This document shows, piece after piece, positions 52,879 through 61,525 of a stretch of 64,000 nt of DNA. The stretch is taken from assembly GCA_000024525.1 (NCBI GenBank), contig CP001769.1:6915001-6979000 (forward strand). Direction: 5' to 3'. This DNA is from Spirosoma linguale DSM 74. Lineage in GTDB: Bacteria; Bacteroidota; Bacteroidia; Cytophagales; Spirosomataceae. The stretch's first letter is position 1, and every line of letters starts with the position of its first letter. The translations under genes were made by a program, and so were the position numbers. Under the pieces are notes generated by a model. It saw only the letters and a list, made by a program, of their open reading frames with translations. It was not told the origin of the DNA and searched no databases.

Positions 52879-52886
52879 TACTTTTG
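52879..52886 (+). promoter_or_regulatory. Candidate -7 element of the OmpA lipoprotein gene
   Basis: TACTTTTG, an exact TAnnTTTG match, lies 72 bp before the ATG at 52959. A -33 TTG at the expected distance is not obvious. The gene should be strongly expressed, so the element is plausible. Confidence 0.45.
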
Positions 52887-52958
52887 TAAAACGATTAAAG
52901 CCATTCATTTCACGCATTTATCGTTTAAACCTAACTTTTCGTTAACACCTCCAGTACT

Positions 52959-53843
52959 ATGAAACGAGTATTGATAATTTTTGCGGCCGTAACTATGTTG
53001 GCTTCCTGCAACAGCAAGAAGCGTCTGGCTGAGATTAAAGCGTTGCAGGATGCCCGTGATAAGGCAGTAGCCTCATTGAATGACTGTGATCAGCGTACGG
53101 CTACTCTTCGTTCACAACTGTCGGCTAAAGACACTGACCTGCAAGGAAAAGACAAGCAGGTAGGTGATCTTCAGGCTCAAATTGACTACCTCAAAAAGAC
53201 AAACATCAACCTCCTCGACCGGATGTCTGATTTGTCAATTGTGAGTAAGTCGGGTGCTGAAAGCATTCGTAAATCGCTCGAAACCCTGAACGAGCAAACG
53301 AAGTACACGAATAACCTGAACTCGACCATTCAGCGTAAAGATTCGTTGAATCTGGCACTGGTCATGAGCCTGAAACGTTCGCTGGACGATATCAACGACC
53401 AGGACGTACAGGTAGAGGTGAAGAAAGGGGTTGTGTATGTATCGATCTCGGATAAACTGCTGTTTAAATCGGGTAGCTATGACATCACACCGAAAGCAGA
53501 AACGGTACTGGGTAAAGTAGCTAAAGTAGTAAACGACCACAAAGATCTGGATATCCTGGTTGAAGGTCATACGGATGCTGTCCCCATTTCTACGCCAGCT
53601 ATCAAAGACAACTGGGACTTGAGCGCCCTGCGTGCTACATCGGTTGTTCGTACGTTGCAGGCTAAATTTGGTGTTGCTCCCGAGCGTCTGACAGCCGGTG
53701 GCCGGTCGGAGTTCGCGCCAAAAGATGACAATACAACGGCTGTTGGTCGTCAGCAGAACCGTCGTACGGAAATCATCATTACCCCAAAACTTGATCAATT
53801 CTTCAACCTGTTGTCGAGCGGTCAGGCTGGCGGTAGCAAATAA
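52959..53843 (+). CDS. OmpA-family peptidoglycan-binding lipoprotein
   Basis: 294 residues. A lipobox (VTMLASC, Cys at about 17) gives a lipid anchor. A long coiled coil (20-130: AEIKALQDARDKAVASLND, LKKTNINLLDRMSDL) leads to an OmpA-C domain (155-275) with LLFKSGSYDITPKAE, VEGHTDAVPI and RLTAGGRSEF plus NRRTEIII. It probably tethers the outer membrane to peptidoglycan. A strong terminator follows. Confidence 0.92.
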   Translation: MKRVLIIFAAVTMLASCNSKKRLAEIKALQDARDKAVASLNDCDQRTATLRSQLSAKDTDLQGKDKQVGDLQAQIDYLKKTNINLLDRMSDLSIVSKSGAESIRKSLETLNEQTKYTNNLNSTIQRKDSLNLALVMSLKRSLDDINDQDVQVEVKKGVVYVSISDKLLFKSGSYDITPKAETVLGKVAKVVNDHKDLDILVEGHTDAVPISTPAIKDNWDLSALRATSVVRTLQAKFGVAPERLTAGGRSEFAPKDDNTTAVGRQQNRRTEIIITPKLDQFFNLLSSGQAGGSK

Positions 53844-53882
53844 GGAATACGACTCTTCGCCTTAGGCGAAGAGCTCACTTGT

Positions 53883-53920
53883 CAAAAAGCCCCCTCAGGT
53901 AATCCTGAGGGGGCTTTTTG
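53883..53920 (+). terminator. Intrinsic terminator of the OmpA-family gene
   Basis: Perfect 17-bp stem, 53883-53899 with 53904-53920 (core GCCCCCTCAGG), loop TAAT, and a T5 run. Starts about 40 bp after the stop codon. A weaker hairpin (CTCTTCGCCTTAGGCGAAGAG) lies just ahead of it at about 53851-53871. Confidence 0.92.
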
Positions 53921-54371
53921 ATGTAGCGTGGACGGGGCCGCCCGGACGATGGTATTCTGCGTAGCCGTCAGGCTAACAACGTCGCTTCGATTTTAATTGA
54001 CTAGACTATTGACCGAGGAAAAGTGTCGTGTGTCAGACGGGCGCTGGGCATAGTCACAGACAATGACAAGCAGCGAAAGAGCTTTAGAAAAAGGGGTAGC
54101 TGAAATCTTTTTAGGTACTCTGCTAAATCTACCTTGCGTTAGGCTTTTGGTTAGCGGCTCGGCATAGTCTATGACTATGTCGTGGCGTTATCCGGTCTCT
54201 GACCGGTGTATCAGGATGGTCATTTACGCCGGTCAGAGACCGGATAACACCCGGCTATAGTCACAGACTATGGCCAACGATCACCACATGCCCGCCTTTA
54301 TCAGTTTCTAATGAGGCTAACCACCTAACTCAAAATTTAGGATGACTCTGTCTAAGGCTCATTTAGTAGCT
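53921..54371. other. Non-coding gap rich in repeat fragments
   Basis: About 450 bp without a supportable gene. It contains a nested repeat (54163-54272), a further stray GGCATAGTCACAGAC copy near 54047 that matches the outer arms, and many short palindromes, as if several REP-type elements had accumulated and decayed here. Confidence 0.6.
54163..54272. repeat. Nested inverted repeats, outer ATAGTC type and inner CCGGTC type
   Basis: Inner perfect 20-bp arms 54187-54206 and 54229-54248 (GTTATCCGGTCTCTGACCGG and complement). Outer arms 54163-54179 and 54256-54272 are imperfect reverse complements (CATAGTCTATGACTATG against CATAGTCTGTGACTATA). As at 41171, one element appears to have landed inside another. 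Confidence 0.7.
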
Positions 54372-55157
54372 CTATTCAGCTCGTTTCGCTTCCTCTTCGG
54401 GCACTACCGATTCGGGAGTAGGCTGTTGCGGGTTTTCGTCCGTTGTGTCGGTTACGTCACTAATGGGCTCCTGAGTGGCAGAATGTTCATTTTCATCGAG
54501 CAATTCCGATGCGGGCAATACGGCTGCATTGGTTGCGTCGGGGCCGGAAACAGGCAATAGGCTGTCCTCAATGGGCGGCTCGCCGAAGAAACGGCGCTGG
54601 AAAAAGAGAATAATACAGACGCCTACGAAAATGCAGGAATCAGCAATGTTAAAGATGGGCGTCGAGTAATATTGACCACCCCATACCGGAACCCATTCGG
54701 GGATAAACCCTTCCCAAACATCTATAAAGATCATGTCGATCACCTGCCCATGAAACCAGGGAGTAGGTGATCCATAGGGGGCGTTATTCAGAAAAACGCC
54801 ATAAAACGTACTGTCGATCACATTACCTACGGCTCCAGCTAGAATCATGGCCATAGCCCAGAGTAGTCCATTGGGTGCTCCCCTATGAGCCAGATTAACT
54901 AAATAATAGCCAATTCCTACCATAGCGAACAATCGAAAAATGCTGAGTAGCAGTTTACCGTATTCGTGCCCTAACTGCATACCAAATGCCATACCAGGGT
55001 TCAGCACGTAGTGGAGCTTAAGCCAGTCACCAGCGAGTTTGACTTGCCCCGCAAAGCCGGGGGCCATATAAAAATGTACGGCCAGCTTCACGCCCTGATC
55101 CAGCAAAATCAGTAGCAGCGTTAGCAGAAAAAACTTATAGGGGCTTTTCTGAATCAT
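54372..55157 (-). CDS. lspA: Lipoprotein signal peptidase II with a long acidic tail
   Basis: 261 residues. Four membrane helices and the catalytic aspartates, Asp115 in GNVIDS and Asp173 in FNIADS. LspA removes the signal peptide of prolipoproteins; several clients are in this window. The core ends at about residue 190; the remaining 70 residues are acidic and Ser/Thr/Pro-rich (TTDENPQQPTPESVVPEEE), well beyond the usual length, and must lie on the cytoplasmic side. It is co-directional with the upstream proline dehydrogenase gene. Confidence 0.92.
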   Translation of the reverse strand: MIQKSPYKFFLLTLLLILLDQGVKLAVHFYMAPGFAGQVKLAGDWLKLHYVLNPGMAFGMQLGHEYGKLLLSIFRLFAMVGIGYYLVNLAHRGAPNGLLWAMAMILAGAVGNVIDSTFYGVFLNNAPYGSPTPWFHGQVIDMIFIDVWEGFIPEWVPVWGGQYYSTPIFNIADSCIFVGVCIILFFQRRFFGEPPIEDSLLPVSGPDATNAAVLPASELLDENEHSATQEPISDVTDTTDENPQQPTPESVVPEEEAKRAE

Positions 55158-55221
55158 GTTAAAAAATACAGCAAGGGCCCGACCAATCGGCCGGAGCCTT
55201 GCTGCGCCTGAAGTACTCTTA

Positions 55222-56481
55222 TTATTGACGACAGCCTTTACGGCGTTTTAACTCATTACTAACCAGCGTAAACTCCCGGCTGCTCTGGCCCGCAATCGAC
55301 TTGTTCTCGTCTGCTCGCCGGAACAGATAAGGCATAACGGCTTCTACGGGCCCGTAAGGTACGTATTTTGCTACGTTATAGCCCGCATTAGCGAGGTTGT
55401 ACGAGATGTTATCACTCATGCCCAGCAATTGAGCAAAGTAAATATGCAGGTCGCCGGGGGCAATACCAAGTTGCTTCATCAACTCAACGCAGTAGAGACA
55501 GCTTTCCTCGTTGTGCGTTCCCAGGCAGATCGAGATCGTGTCGCGGTTTTGCAGACAAAATTCGATGGCTTCGTTAAACGCAATATCGGTATCTTCTTTC
55601 GTAGCCTGAATCGGGTCCTGATATTCCTCCTCATGGGCCCGGAGCCGCTCCTTCTCCAGATAAGCTCCCCGAACCAACTTCACGCCGAGGTAATACCCTT
55701 TTGCCTGTGCTTCGGCCGTATCGCGCCGGAGGTGAGCAAGGCTTTCCCAGCGGTACATCTGGTACGTATTATAGACAATGGGCCGCTCATGGTTGTAGCG
55801 ATTCATCATCTCATAGGCCAGCGTATCAATCGTATCCTGAATCCAGCTCTCTTCGGCATCGATAAAAATGCGCACATTTCGTTCGTAGGCTCGCCGGCAG
55901 AGGGTATCGACCCGCTTCATGACCCGATCAAATTCGGCCTTTTGCTCCTTGTTGAGGGAGTCGCCAATTTGAATCGCTTCGAGCAGCTCGGTAGAAGCGA
56001 CCCCCGTCACCTTGAAAACGGAAAAGGGGATATCGCTGGATTCACTGGCTCGTTCTATCGTGCGTAAGATTTCGAGCGTTGTTTCGTCGAAACTTTTTTC
56101 AGTCTCCTCACCTTCAATCGAATAGTCGAGGATCGTGCCAACGTGAACATCGTGCAGGTGACGGATGGTTTTCTCCGAGTCCTGAATGCTTTCGCCACCG
56201 CAAAATTGTTCGAAAATCGTGTTTTTAATGAGGAATTTGATCGGGAGACGCAGGCGTAGGGCAATCTTTATAAAAAAAGTCCCTAAATTTACCAGCCATC
56301 CCTTATTCATCAACGCAAATAACCAGTAGGTCTTTCGAAGTTTGAAATCCGACTGGGACGAAAAAGCAATCGAAGTGTCCTCAAATGAAAGGGGGCGAAG
56401 GTCCGACGTTGAGGCCGAATCCGGCTTAATGTCTTTAAGGCCCTGGACAGTCTCCGGCATTAGATTACTTCGGTTCGACAT
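55222..56481 (-). CDS. Proline dehydrogenase family protein
   Basis: About 419 residues from ATG 56481 (56514 also in frame). The PRODH barrel shows FIDAEESWIQDTIDTLAYEM, YYLGVKLVRGAYLEKERLRA (FAD/substrate-binding Arg-Gly-Ala-Tyr), GTHNEESCLYCVELMKQLG and YVPYGPVEAVMPYLFRRADE. It oxidises proline to pyrroline-5-carboxylate and passes electrons to quinone. No P5C dehydrogenase gene is nearby. Confidence 0.92.
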   Translation of the reverse strand: MSNRSNLMPETVQGLKDIKPDSASTSDLRPLSFEDTSIAFSSQSDFKLRKTYWLFALMNKGWLVNLGTFFIKIALRLRLPIKFLIKNTIFEQFCGGESIQDSEKTIRHLHDVHVGTILDYSIEGEETEKSFDETTLEILRTIERASESSDIPFSVFKVTGVASTELLEAIQIGDSLNKEQKAEFDRVMKRVDTLCRRAYERNVRIFIDAEESWIQDTIDTLAYEMMNRYNHERPIVYNTYQMYRWESLAHLRRDTAEAQAKGYYLGVKLVRGAYLEKERLRAHEEEYQDPIQATKEDTDIAFNEAIEFCLQNRDTISICLGTHNEESCLYCVELMKQLGIAPGDLHIYFAQLLGMSDNISYNLANAGYNVAKYVPYGPVEAVMPYLFRRADENKSIAGQSSREFTLVSNELKRRKGCRQ

Positions 56482-56734
56482 ATCAGTGCTCCGTTTGGGC
56501 GGTGCTACTAGCATAGCTTAAGTGCGTGTCAGCTAACACGACCGAAATATATGACGAAATTTCGGTCAAACAGTTAATGCGCCAACACGGCTTGGTTCGA
56601 CAAACTAAAAAGCGTTTAGACAAATGAAGGAACCGGCTTGAAAGACAGCCAATTCCTCCTGCAAATATACCACAAAATTAAATTTAAAGTTCCCCATAGA
56701 GTAGTAGGTGTTGCTCTTAGATTAAGCGTTTAGT

Positions 56735-57838
56735 ATGAAAGTAGAATTAGCCGTAGAGCCGCTTGGATCGTGGATTGATACCAACGGCAAACCCCTGATC
56801 ATTGCCGGTCCGTGCAGTGCTGAGACCGAAGATCAGTTAGTAGAAACCGCTCGCCAGTTGAAGGCGCTGAATGCGGTTCACGTTATCCGTGCGGGCGTGT
56901 GGAAGCCCCGCACCCGGCCCGGTAGTTTTGAAGGCATGGGCGAAGCCGCTCTGCCCTGGATTCAGCGCGCCAAAGCAGAAACGGGTCTCCCGTTTGCTGT
57001 GGAAGTCGCTACCCCCGAGCACATCGAACTGGCGCTTAAATATGGTGTTGATATCCTGTGGGTAGGTGCCCGTACGACCGTTAACCCATTTAACGTACAG
57101 GAGATTGCGGATGCCCTGCGTGGCGTTGATGTGCCTGTACTGGTGAAAAACCCGGTAAACCCTGATCTGGCTCTTTGGGTAGGTGCTTTTGAGCGTCTGG
57201 CCGGAGCGGGTATCAAGAAATTGGGCGCTATCCACCGTGGCTTTGCTACGGGTGAGGCCAGCAAGTACCGCAATATTCCGATGTGGCAAATGGCGATTGA
57301 ACTGAAGTCGATCTTCCCTCAGTTGCCCATCATCGGCGACCCCAGCCACATGGCGGGTAAGCGTGCCTACCTGAACGAACTGGCTCAGATGGCTATGGAC
57401 CTGAACTACGATGGTCTGATCGTTGAGTCGCATATCGACCCGGACAAAGCGTGGAGCGATGCCGCTCAGCAGCTGACTCCAACCGCTTTCGGCGAAATGC
57501 TCGATCACCTGCAAATTCGTCAGGTTGAATCACAAAACCTGGAGTTCCAGAGCTTTGTGGAGCAATCGCGTCGTAATATTGATAACGTAGACCGGCAGAT
57601 TGTTGAAATGCTTGGTGCCCGGATGGCGCTCGTTGAGCGACTAGCCGAGTACAAGCGCGACAATAACGTAACGCTGTTCCAGCCTGAGCGTTGGAAAGAA
57701 ATTCTGAAGACGCGTACCGAACTCGGTAAAAAACTGAATCTGTACCCCGAACTGGTGGAAGAGATCTACAAGATCATCCACATGGAGTCGATTCGGAAGC
57801 AAACCGAAATCATAAATAGCGCCGAACAAAACGCTTAA
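56735..57838 (+). CDS. Bifunctional DAHP synthase-chorismate mutase
   Basis: 367 residues. Residues 1-265 are a type Ib DAHP synthase (LIIAGPCSAETEDQLV, GVWKPRTRPGSFEGMG, PIIGDPSHMAGKR). Residues about 275-360 are an AroQ-type chorismate mutase (VDRQIVEMLGARMALVERLAEYK). The fusion lets prephenate or chorismate control the first step of aromatic amino-acid synthesis. Gene order and fusion are typical of Bacteroidota. A strong hairpin follows. Confidence 0.95.
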   Translation: MKVELAVEPLGSWIDTNGKPLIIAGPCSAETEDQLVETARQLKALNAVHVIRAGVWKPRTRPGSFEGMGEAALPWIQRAKAETGLPFAVEVATPEHIELALKYGVDILWVGARTTVNPFNVQEIADALRGVDVPVLVKNPVNPDLALWVGAFERLAGAGIKKLGAIHRGFATGEASKYRNIPMWQMAIELKSIFPQLPIIGDPSHMAGKRAYLNELAQMAMDLNYDGLIVESHIDPDKAWSDAAQQLTPTAFGEMLDHLQIRQVESQNLEFQSFVEQSRRNIDNVDRQIVEMLGARMALVERLAEYKRDNNVTLFQPERWKEILKTRTELGKKLNLYPELVEEIYKIIHMESIRKQTEIINSAEQNA

Positions 57839-57848
57839 TTCGTTTTTG

Positions 57849-57928
57849 GTGTAGTAAGTGAAATGGGTGGCGTATGTGCAGTAGTAATCAACCTACTGCA
57901 CATACGCCACCCATTTCACTTACTACAC
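57849..57928. repeat. Perfect 36-bp-arm hairpin with 8-nt loop
   Basis: 57849-57884 and 57893-57928 are exact reverse complements (72 paired bases) with an 8-nt loop, TAATCAAC. It lies between the convergent DAHP synthase and DUF4249 genes and can end both transcripts, but it is far longer than needed and has no T-run on either side. Shares geometry with 48765-48828. Confidence 0.88.
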
Positions 57929-57932
57929 TACA

Positions 57933-58898
57933 TCACTTTAACTTCAGTGTCAGGGTAGCGTTATTATAGCCGGCAAAACAACCCAGTCCACCCTCAATAT
58001 TGCTCGGAATCAGGACGGGTTCGGCGAAGGGGTTGTTCCGGACGCGCCGTTGGCGGATGACTGCTTCCTGAAACTGGTAATACGCCCGGTCGACGCTCAT
58101 TAGATTGACGGTAACTTTCGCATCGCGGTACTTCCCGTAAAAATTTGTCACCTGATCACTGGTGAACGGAGTGGATAACATATAAGCCTTTCCGGAAATC
58201 ATTTGCGTACCATCCAGACCCGCATCAGAAAATAAGCCACGGTTGTCGTCGGAATTGGATAGCTGGGTGGTGCCCAATAGACTAACACCCTGAACGGGCT
58301 TTGTCATATACTGAAAATAGCCCGTAACCTGATAGTAATTAGCCTCACCCGGCGGGTCTTGCCAGCGAACCAGCACATAGTACCGTCGAAGCAGCGAGCG
58401 TCCCTGATTCTCCGTTGTCGAATCGAACGTAACCGCCGTTGGACGAACCCGATTAGGTACGGTACAGGTACTTCTGACCCGTTCTCCGTTCGGCGTTGTT
58501 ACGGTAAGCGTGTAAGTGCGCCCGGTTATAATTGGCAGCATTCGGGCACTGGCGCTATAATAAGGCTGCTTTAACGAATCGACTGGTGAGTTGAGCCTGT
58601 TATATCGCAGGATAACAGATCGACTGCCTTCGGTTAGAGTGACAGTTGCATCCGTAACGTTACTACCCGTGTCGAGGCTATCGTTGCCAACAACGGTTTT
58701 CGAGCGCGTCACTTTCACGGCCAAAGTCGTATCCTGTGGCGACAAATAGCCGGTGACAACCAGTTTGGACGAGGCAAAGCCTAACAGGCTCGGGTCAACT
58801 TCATTCCGTAAGCTGCTGCATCCTATAAACAACCCGATCACGCTCAGGAACGTAATCAGCGTAGAAAAGTCGGTCAGGGTAAGTCGATTGGTACGCAT
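57933..58898 (-). CDS. DUF4249 lipoprotein, TonB-receptor partner
   Basis: 321 residues with a lipobox (VIGLFIGCSS, Cys at about 27). The DUF4249 fold begins with LVVTGYLSPQDTTLAVKVTRSK and has repeated Ig-like strands (VTLTEGSRSVILRY, YTLTVTTPNGERV). These proteins pair with carboxypeptidase-like TonB receptors in Bacteroidota. It overlaps its receptor gene by 1 bp, so the two are co-translated. Substrate unknown. Confidence 0.88.
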   Translation of the reverse strand: MRTNRLTLTDFSTLITFLSVIGLFIGCSSLRNEVDPSLLGFASSKLVVTGYLSPQDTTLAVKVTRSKTVVGNDSLDTGSNVTDATVTLTEGSRSVILRYNRLNSPVDSLKQPYYSASARMLPIITGRTYTLTVTTPNGERVRSTCTVPNRVRPTAVTFDSTTENQGRSLLRRYYVLVRWQDPPGEANYYQVTGYFQYMTKPVQGVSLLGTTQLSNSDDNRGLFSDAGLDGTQMISGKAYMLSTPFTSDQVTNFYGKYRDAKVTVNLMSVDRAYYQFQEAVIRQRRVRNNPFAEPVLIPSNIEGGLGCFAGYNNATLTLKLK

Positions 58899-61312
58899 CA
58901 GAATTTGATAGTATAGCTAACCGCCGGTACGATTGGAAATACCGAGTAACGGAACAAGGCCGTTCGGGCAGGCTCCGTTGCTGTTGCAGCTACCGATTCG
59001 AGCCGGTAAAAAAAGGGATTTCGGCGGTTGTATAGGTTGTAGGCGCTGAATTCCCAAGTTCGTTCATGGTGCTTTTTCTTCTTGTGAAACTGAATCCCGA
59101 AATCAAAGCGATGATACGCTTCGGCCCGGAAACTGTTCTTTTGCATCCCGTAATCGTCATTCGTCCGGGCATTTTGAAAAAACTGCTGAATTATAGCGGG
59201 CGTGCTCCCATAAACGAGTGTATTGCTGGGGCGGTAGGTTTCAAAGCGACTAACCGGAACGGTCAGGGCATTACCTGTCCCGTAAACCCAAACGGCCGAT
59301 AGGGTAATCTTTTTATTCAGTTCATAAATACCCACCAGCGAAATATCATGTCGGCGGTCGTAGCGTGGATAGTAGGGTTGCCCACTGTTGAGTTCGGCAA
59401 ATTGCCACTGTGTCCAGGAAAGGGTATAGCCCGCCCAGCCCGAGAAGCGTCCGGCTTTTTTCTGTAACAGGAACTCGGCTCCGTACGACCAGCCCCGGCC
59501 TGCGGTTACATTATCTTCCCAGCGCACGCTGTTGGCCGCCGTTGGGTCGTTGATCAGCAAAAAGCTGGCCCCCTCCTTGTAGTTGATAATGTTACTCATC
59601 GTTTTGTAATAGCCTTCCACGGTTAGCGTAAGGCCCCTGACGAACGCACTTCCGGTTGAAAAGTCTTTGGCGATACCAGCTGCCACCTGCTGCGATTGCT
59701 GCGGTTTAACCCGGTCTGTGGTGGGTACCCATAAATCGGTTGGCAGGCCGATGCCCGTGTTCGATAGCAGGTGTACATACTGATTCATCATGGCGTACGA
59801 AGCCTTGACCGACAAATCGGGTTTGAGGGTGAAAGCCGCCGATAGTCGTGGCTCAGGCCGGAAATAGCCTGCGTCTTTCTGCTGAAAATAACTCAGCCGG
59901 AGCCCGCCGTTCACGCGCCACCGGCTCGATGGTCGCCACGTATCCTCGGCATAAAGGCCCGATTCAAGCACATTAATGTTATCGACATTGTTGACAGACT
60001 GATTGATCAGGGCGTTTTGCAGGACAACGGCGCTGGGCGTAAAGCGATGGTAGGTACCCTGTATGCCCATCCGGACCGAGTGCCGGGGCGTGGGGTAATA
60101 ATCCATATCGTACTTTAGCGATACGTCCCGAATGCCTGAATCATAGTAAAGCGAATAAGTCTGCTCATCCTGCGTCCCTTTCTCGACCGATGAAATCTGA
60201 AACTTGTAATCGCTGAAAATCAGGGACAGGTTCGAGAAAAGCTTCTGGTTGAAGAGGTGATTCCAGCGGAGCGTGCCAGTAGCATTGCCCCAGCTTAAAC
60301 CCGTGTTGGCGTTCAACGAGTTATCGTTTGCATAAAACCTATCCCGGCCAAAGTACCCGCTCAGGTAAAGCTTATTGGTTGGGCTGAAGTCGTAATTGGC
60401 TTTGGCATTAAGGTCGTAAAAATAGTAACCAGCCGTTAGCGTACCTCCCGATTGCTGCCGTACCAGCGGAGCCGCCACCACATCCAGGTAGGTTCGTCGG
60501 CCGGAGACCAGAAAAGAGGCTTTCTTGTTTTTCGTCAGTGGTCCTTCGAGCATGAGCCGGGAGGCAATCAGGCCAATGCCGCCTTCGCCATGCAATTTCT
60601 CGCGGTTACCGTCTTTCATGTTCAGGTCGATCACCGATGAAAGTCGCCCGCCGTATCGCGCCGGGAACCCACCTTTTATCAACTCGACACTTTTTATGGC
60701 GTCGCCGTTGAAGACTGAGAAGAAGCCGAACAGGTGATTGGCGTTGTATACGACGGCATCGTCCAGAATAATGAGGTTCTGGTCTGGGCCGCCCCCGCGC
60801 ACGTAAATACCCGTCTGCCCTTCCGAGCCCTTTTGCACACCGGGCATCAGTTGCAGCACTTTCAGCACGTCTTTCTCGCCCAGAAAGGCCGGTATTTTTT
60901 TGATCTGGCTTACGGGCACATCAATTGTACTCATCTGAGCGCTTTCGCTCACTTTTTCGGTCAGACGCCCCGCTTTTACATCGACCTCCGTCAGGGCCTG
61001 GCCGGGCGATAGAAGTACATTGACCGTCTGGTTTTTGCGAAAAGCAATGGCCCGTTCATGGGTTTCGTATCCAACGAAAGAATAGGCCAGACGCAGGGTA
61101 TCCTGAGCGGGCAGAGTAAGTGAATAAAAACCGTAGGTGTTGGTCGTTGTACCGGTTGTGGTTCCGGGTAGATAGACGTTTACTCCAATTAAAGCTTCCA
61201 GACTTCCGGTTTCGCGTACGTAACCGCTGACCGTAACACGCTGGGTTGGCTGGGCATGTAAGTTACTGATAAACAGAAGAGAGAAGAAGAGTGCTTGTAC
61301 TCGAATGCGCAT
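58898..61312 (-). CDS. TonB-dependent outer-membrane receptor with N-terminal carboxypeptidase-like domain
   Basis: 804 residues. Signal peptide (LFFSLLFISNLHAQ), a carboxypepD_reg-like domain (20-110, VSGYVRETGSLEALIGVNVY), a plug domain (115-230, VLKVLQLMPGVQKGSEGQTG and YVRGGGPDQNLIILDD) and a 22-strand barrel ending FPIVPAVSYTIKF. It is the SusC-like architecture without a SusD; the DUF4249 lipoprotein takes that place. Confidence 0.93.
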   Translation of the reverse strand: MRIRVQALFFSLLFISNLHAQPTQRVTVSGYVRETGSLEALIGVNVYLPGTTTGTTTNTYGFYSLTLPAQDTLRLAYSFVGYETHERAIAFRKNQTVNVLLSPGQALTEVDVKAGRLTEKVSESAQMSTIDVPVSQIKKIPAFLGEKDVLKVLQLMPGVQKGSEGQTGIYVRGGGPDQNLIILDDAVVYNANHLFGFFSVFNGDAIKSVELIKGGFPARYGGRLSSVIDLNMKDGNREKLHGEGGIGLIASRLMLEGPLTKNKKASFLVSGRRTYLDVVAAPLVRQQSGGTLTAGYYFYDLNAKANYDFSPTNKLYLSGYFGRDRFYANDNSLNANTGLSWGNATGTLRWNHLFNQKLFSNLSLIFSDYKFQISSVEKGTQDEQTYSLYYDSGIRDVSLKYDMDYYPTPRHSVRMGIQGTYHRFTPSAVVLQNALINQSVNNVDNINVLESGLYAEDTWRPSSRWRVNGGLRLSYFQQKDAGYFRPEPRLSAAFTLKPDLSVKASYAMMNQYVHLLSNTGIGLPTDLWVPTTDRVKPQQSQQVAAGIAKDFSTGSAFVRGLTLTVEGYYKTMSNIINYKEGASFLLINDPTAANSVRWEDNVTAGRGWSYGAEFLLQKKAGRFSGWAGYTLSWTQWQFAELNSGQPYYPRYDRRHDISLVGIYELNKKITLSAVWVYGTGNALTVPVSRFETYRPSNTLVYGSTPAIIQQFFQNARTNDDYGMQKNSFRAEAYHRFDFGIQFHKKKKHHERTWEFSAYNLYNRRNPFFYRLESVAATATEPARTALFRYSVFPIVPAVSYTIKF

Positions 61313-61525
61313 GGGTAAGCGGACAAACTAAAGAGCGTATTGGTTTTGTTCCATAGATAGAAAACTCATAAAACGTTGCGGCTGCCGTTACTTTTCCTGG
61401 GTGACTTATAACGAAACGACGAAGCTAATGATCAATTGCTCAAATTCATTCGTCGGTTTAAACAAAAGGTCTGATTACAAGGTACTATACCCAGAAAAGA
61501 ACCGTGTGCTGAACACCCGACGACT

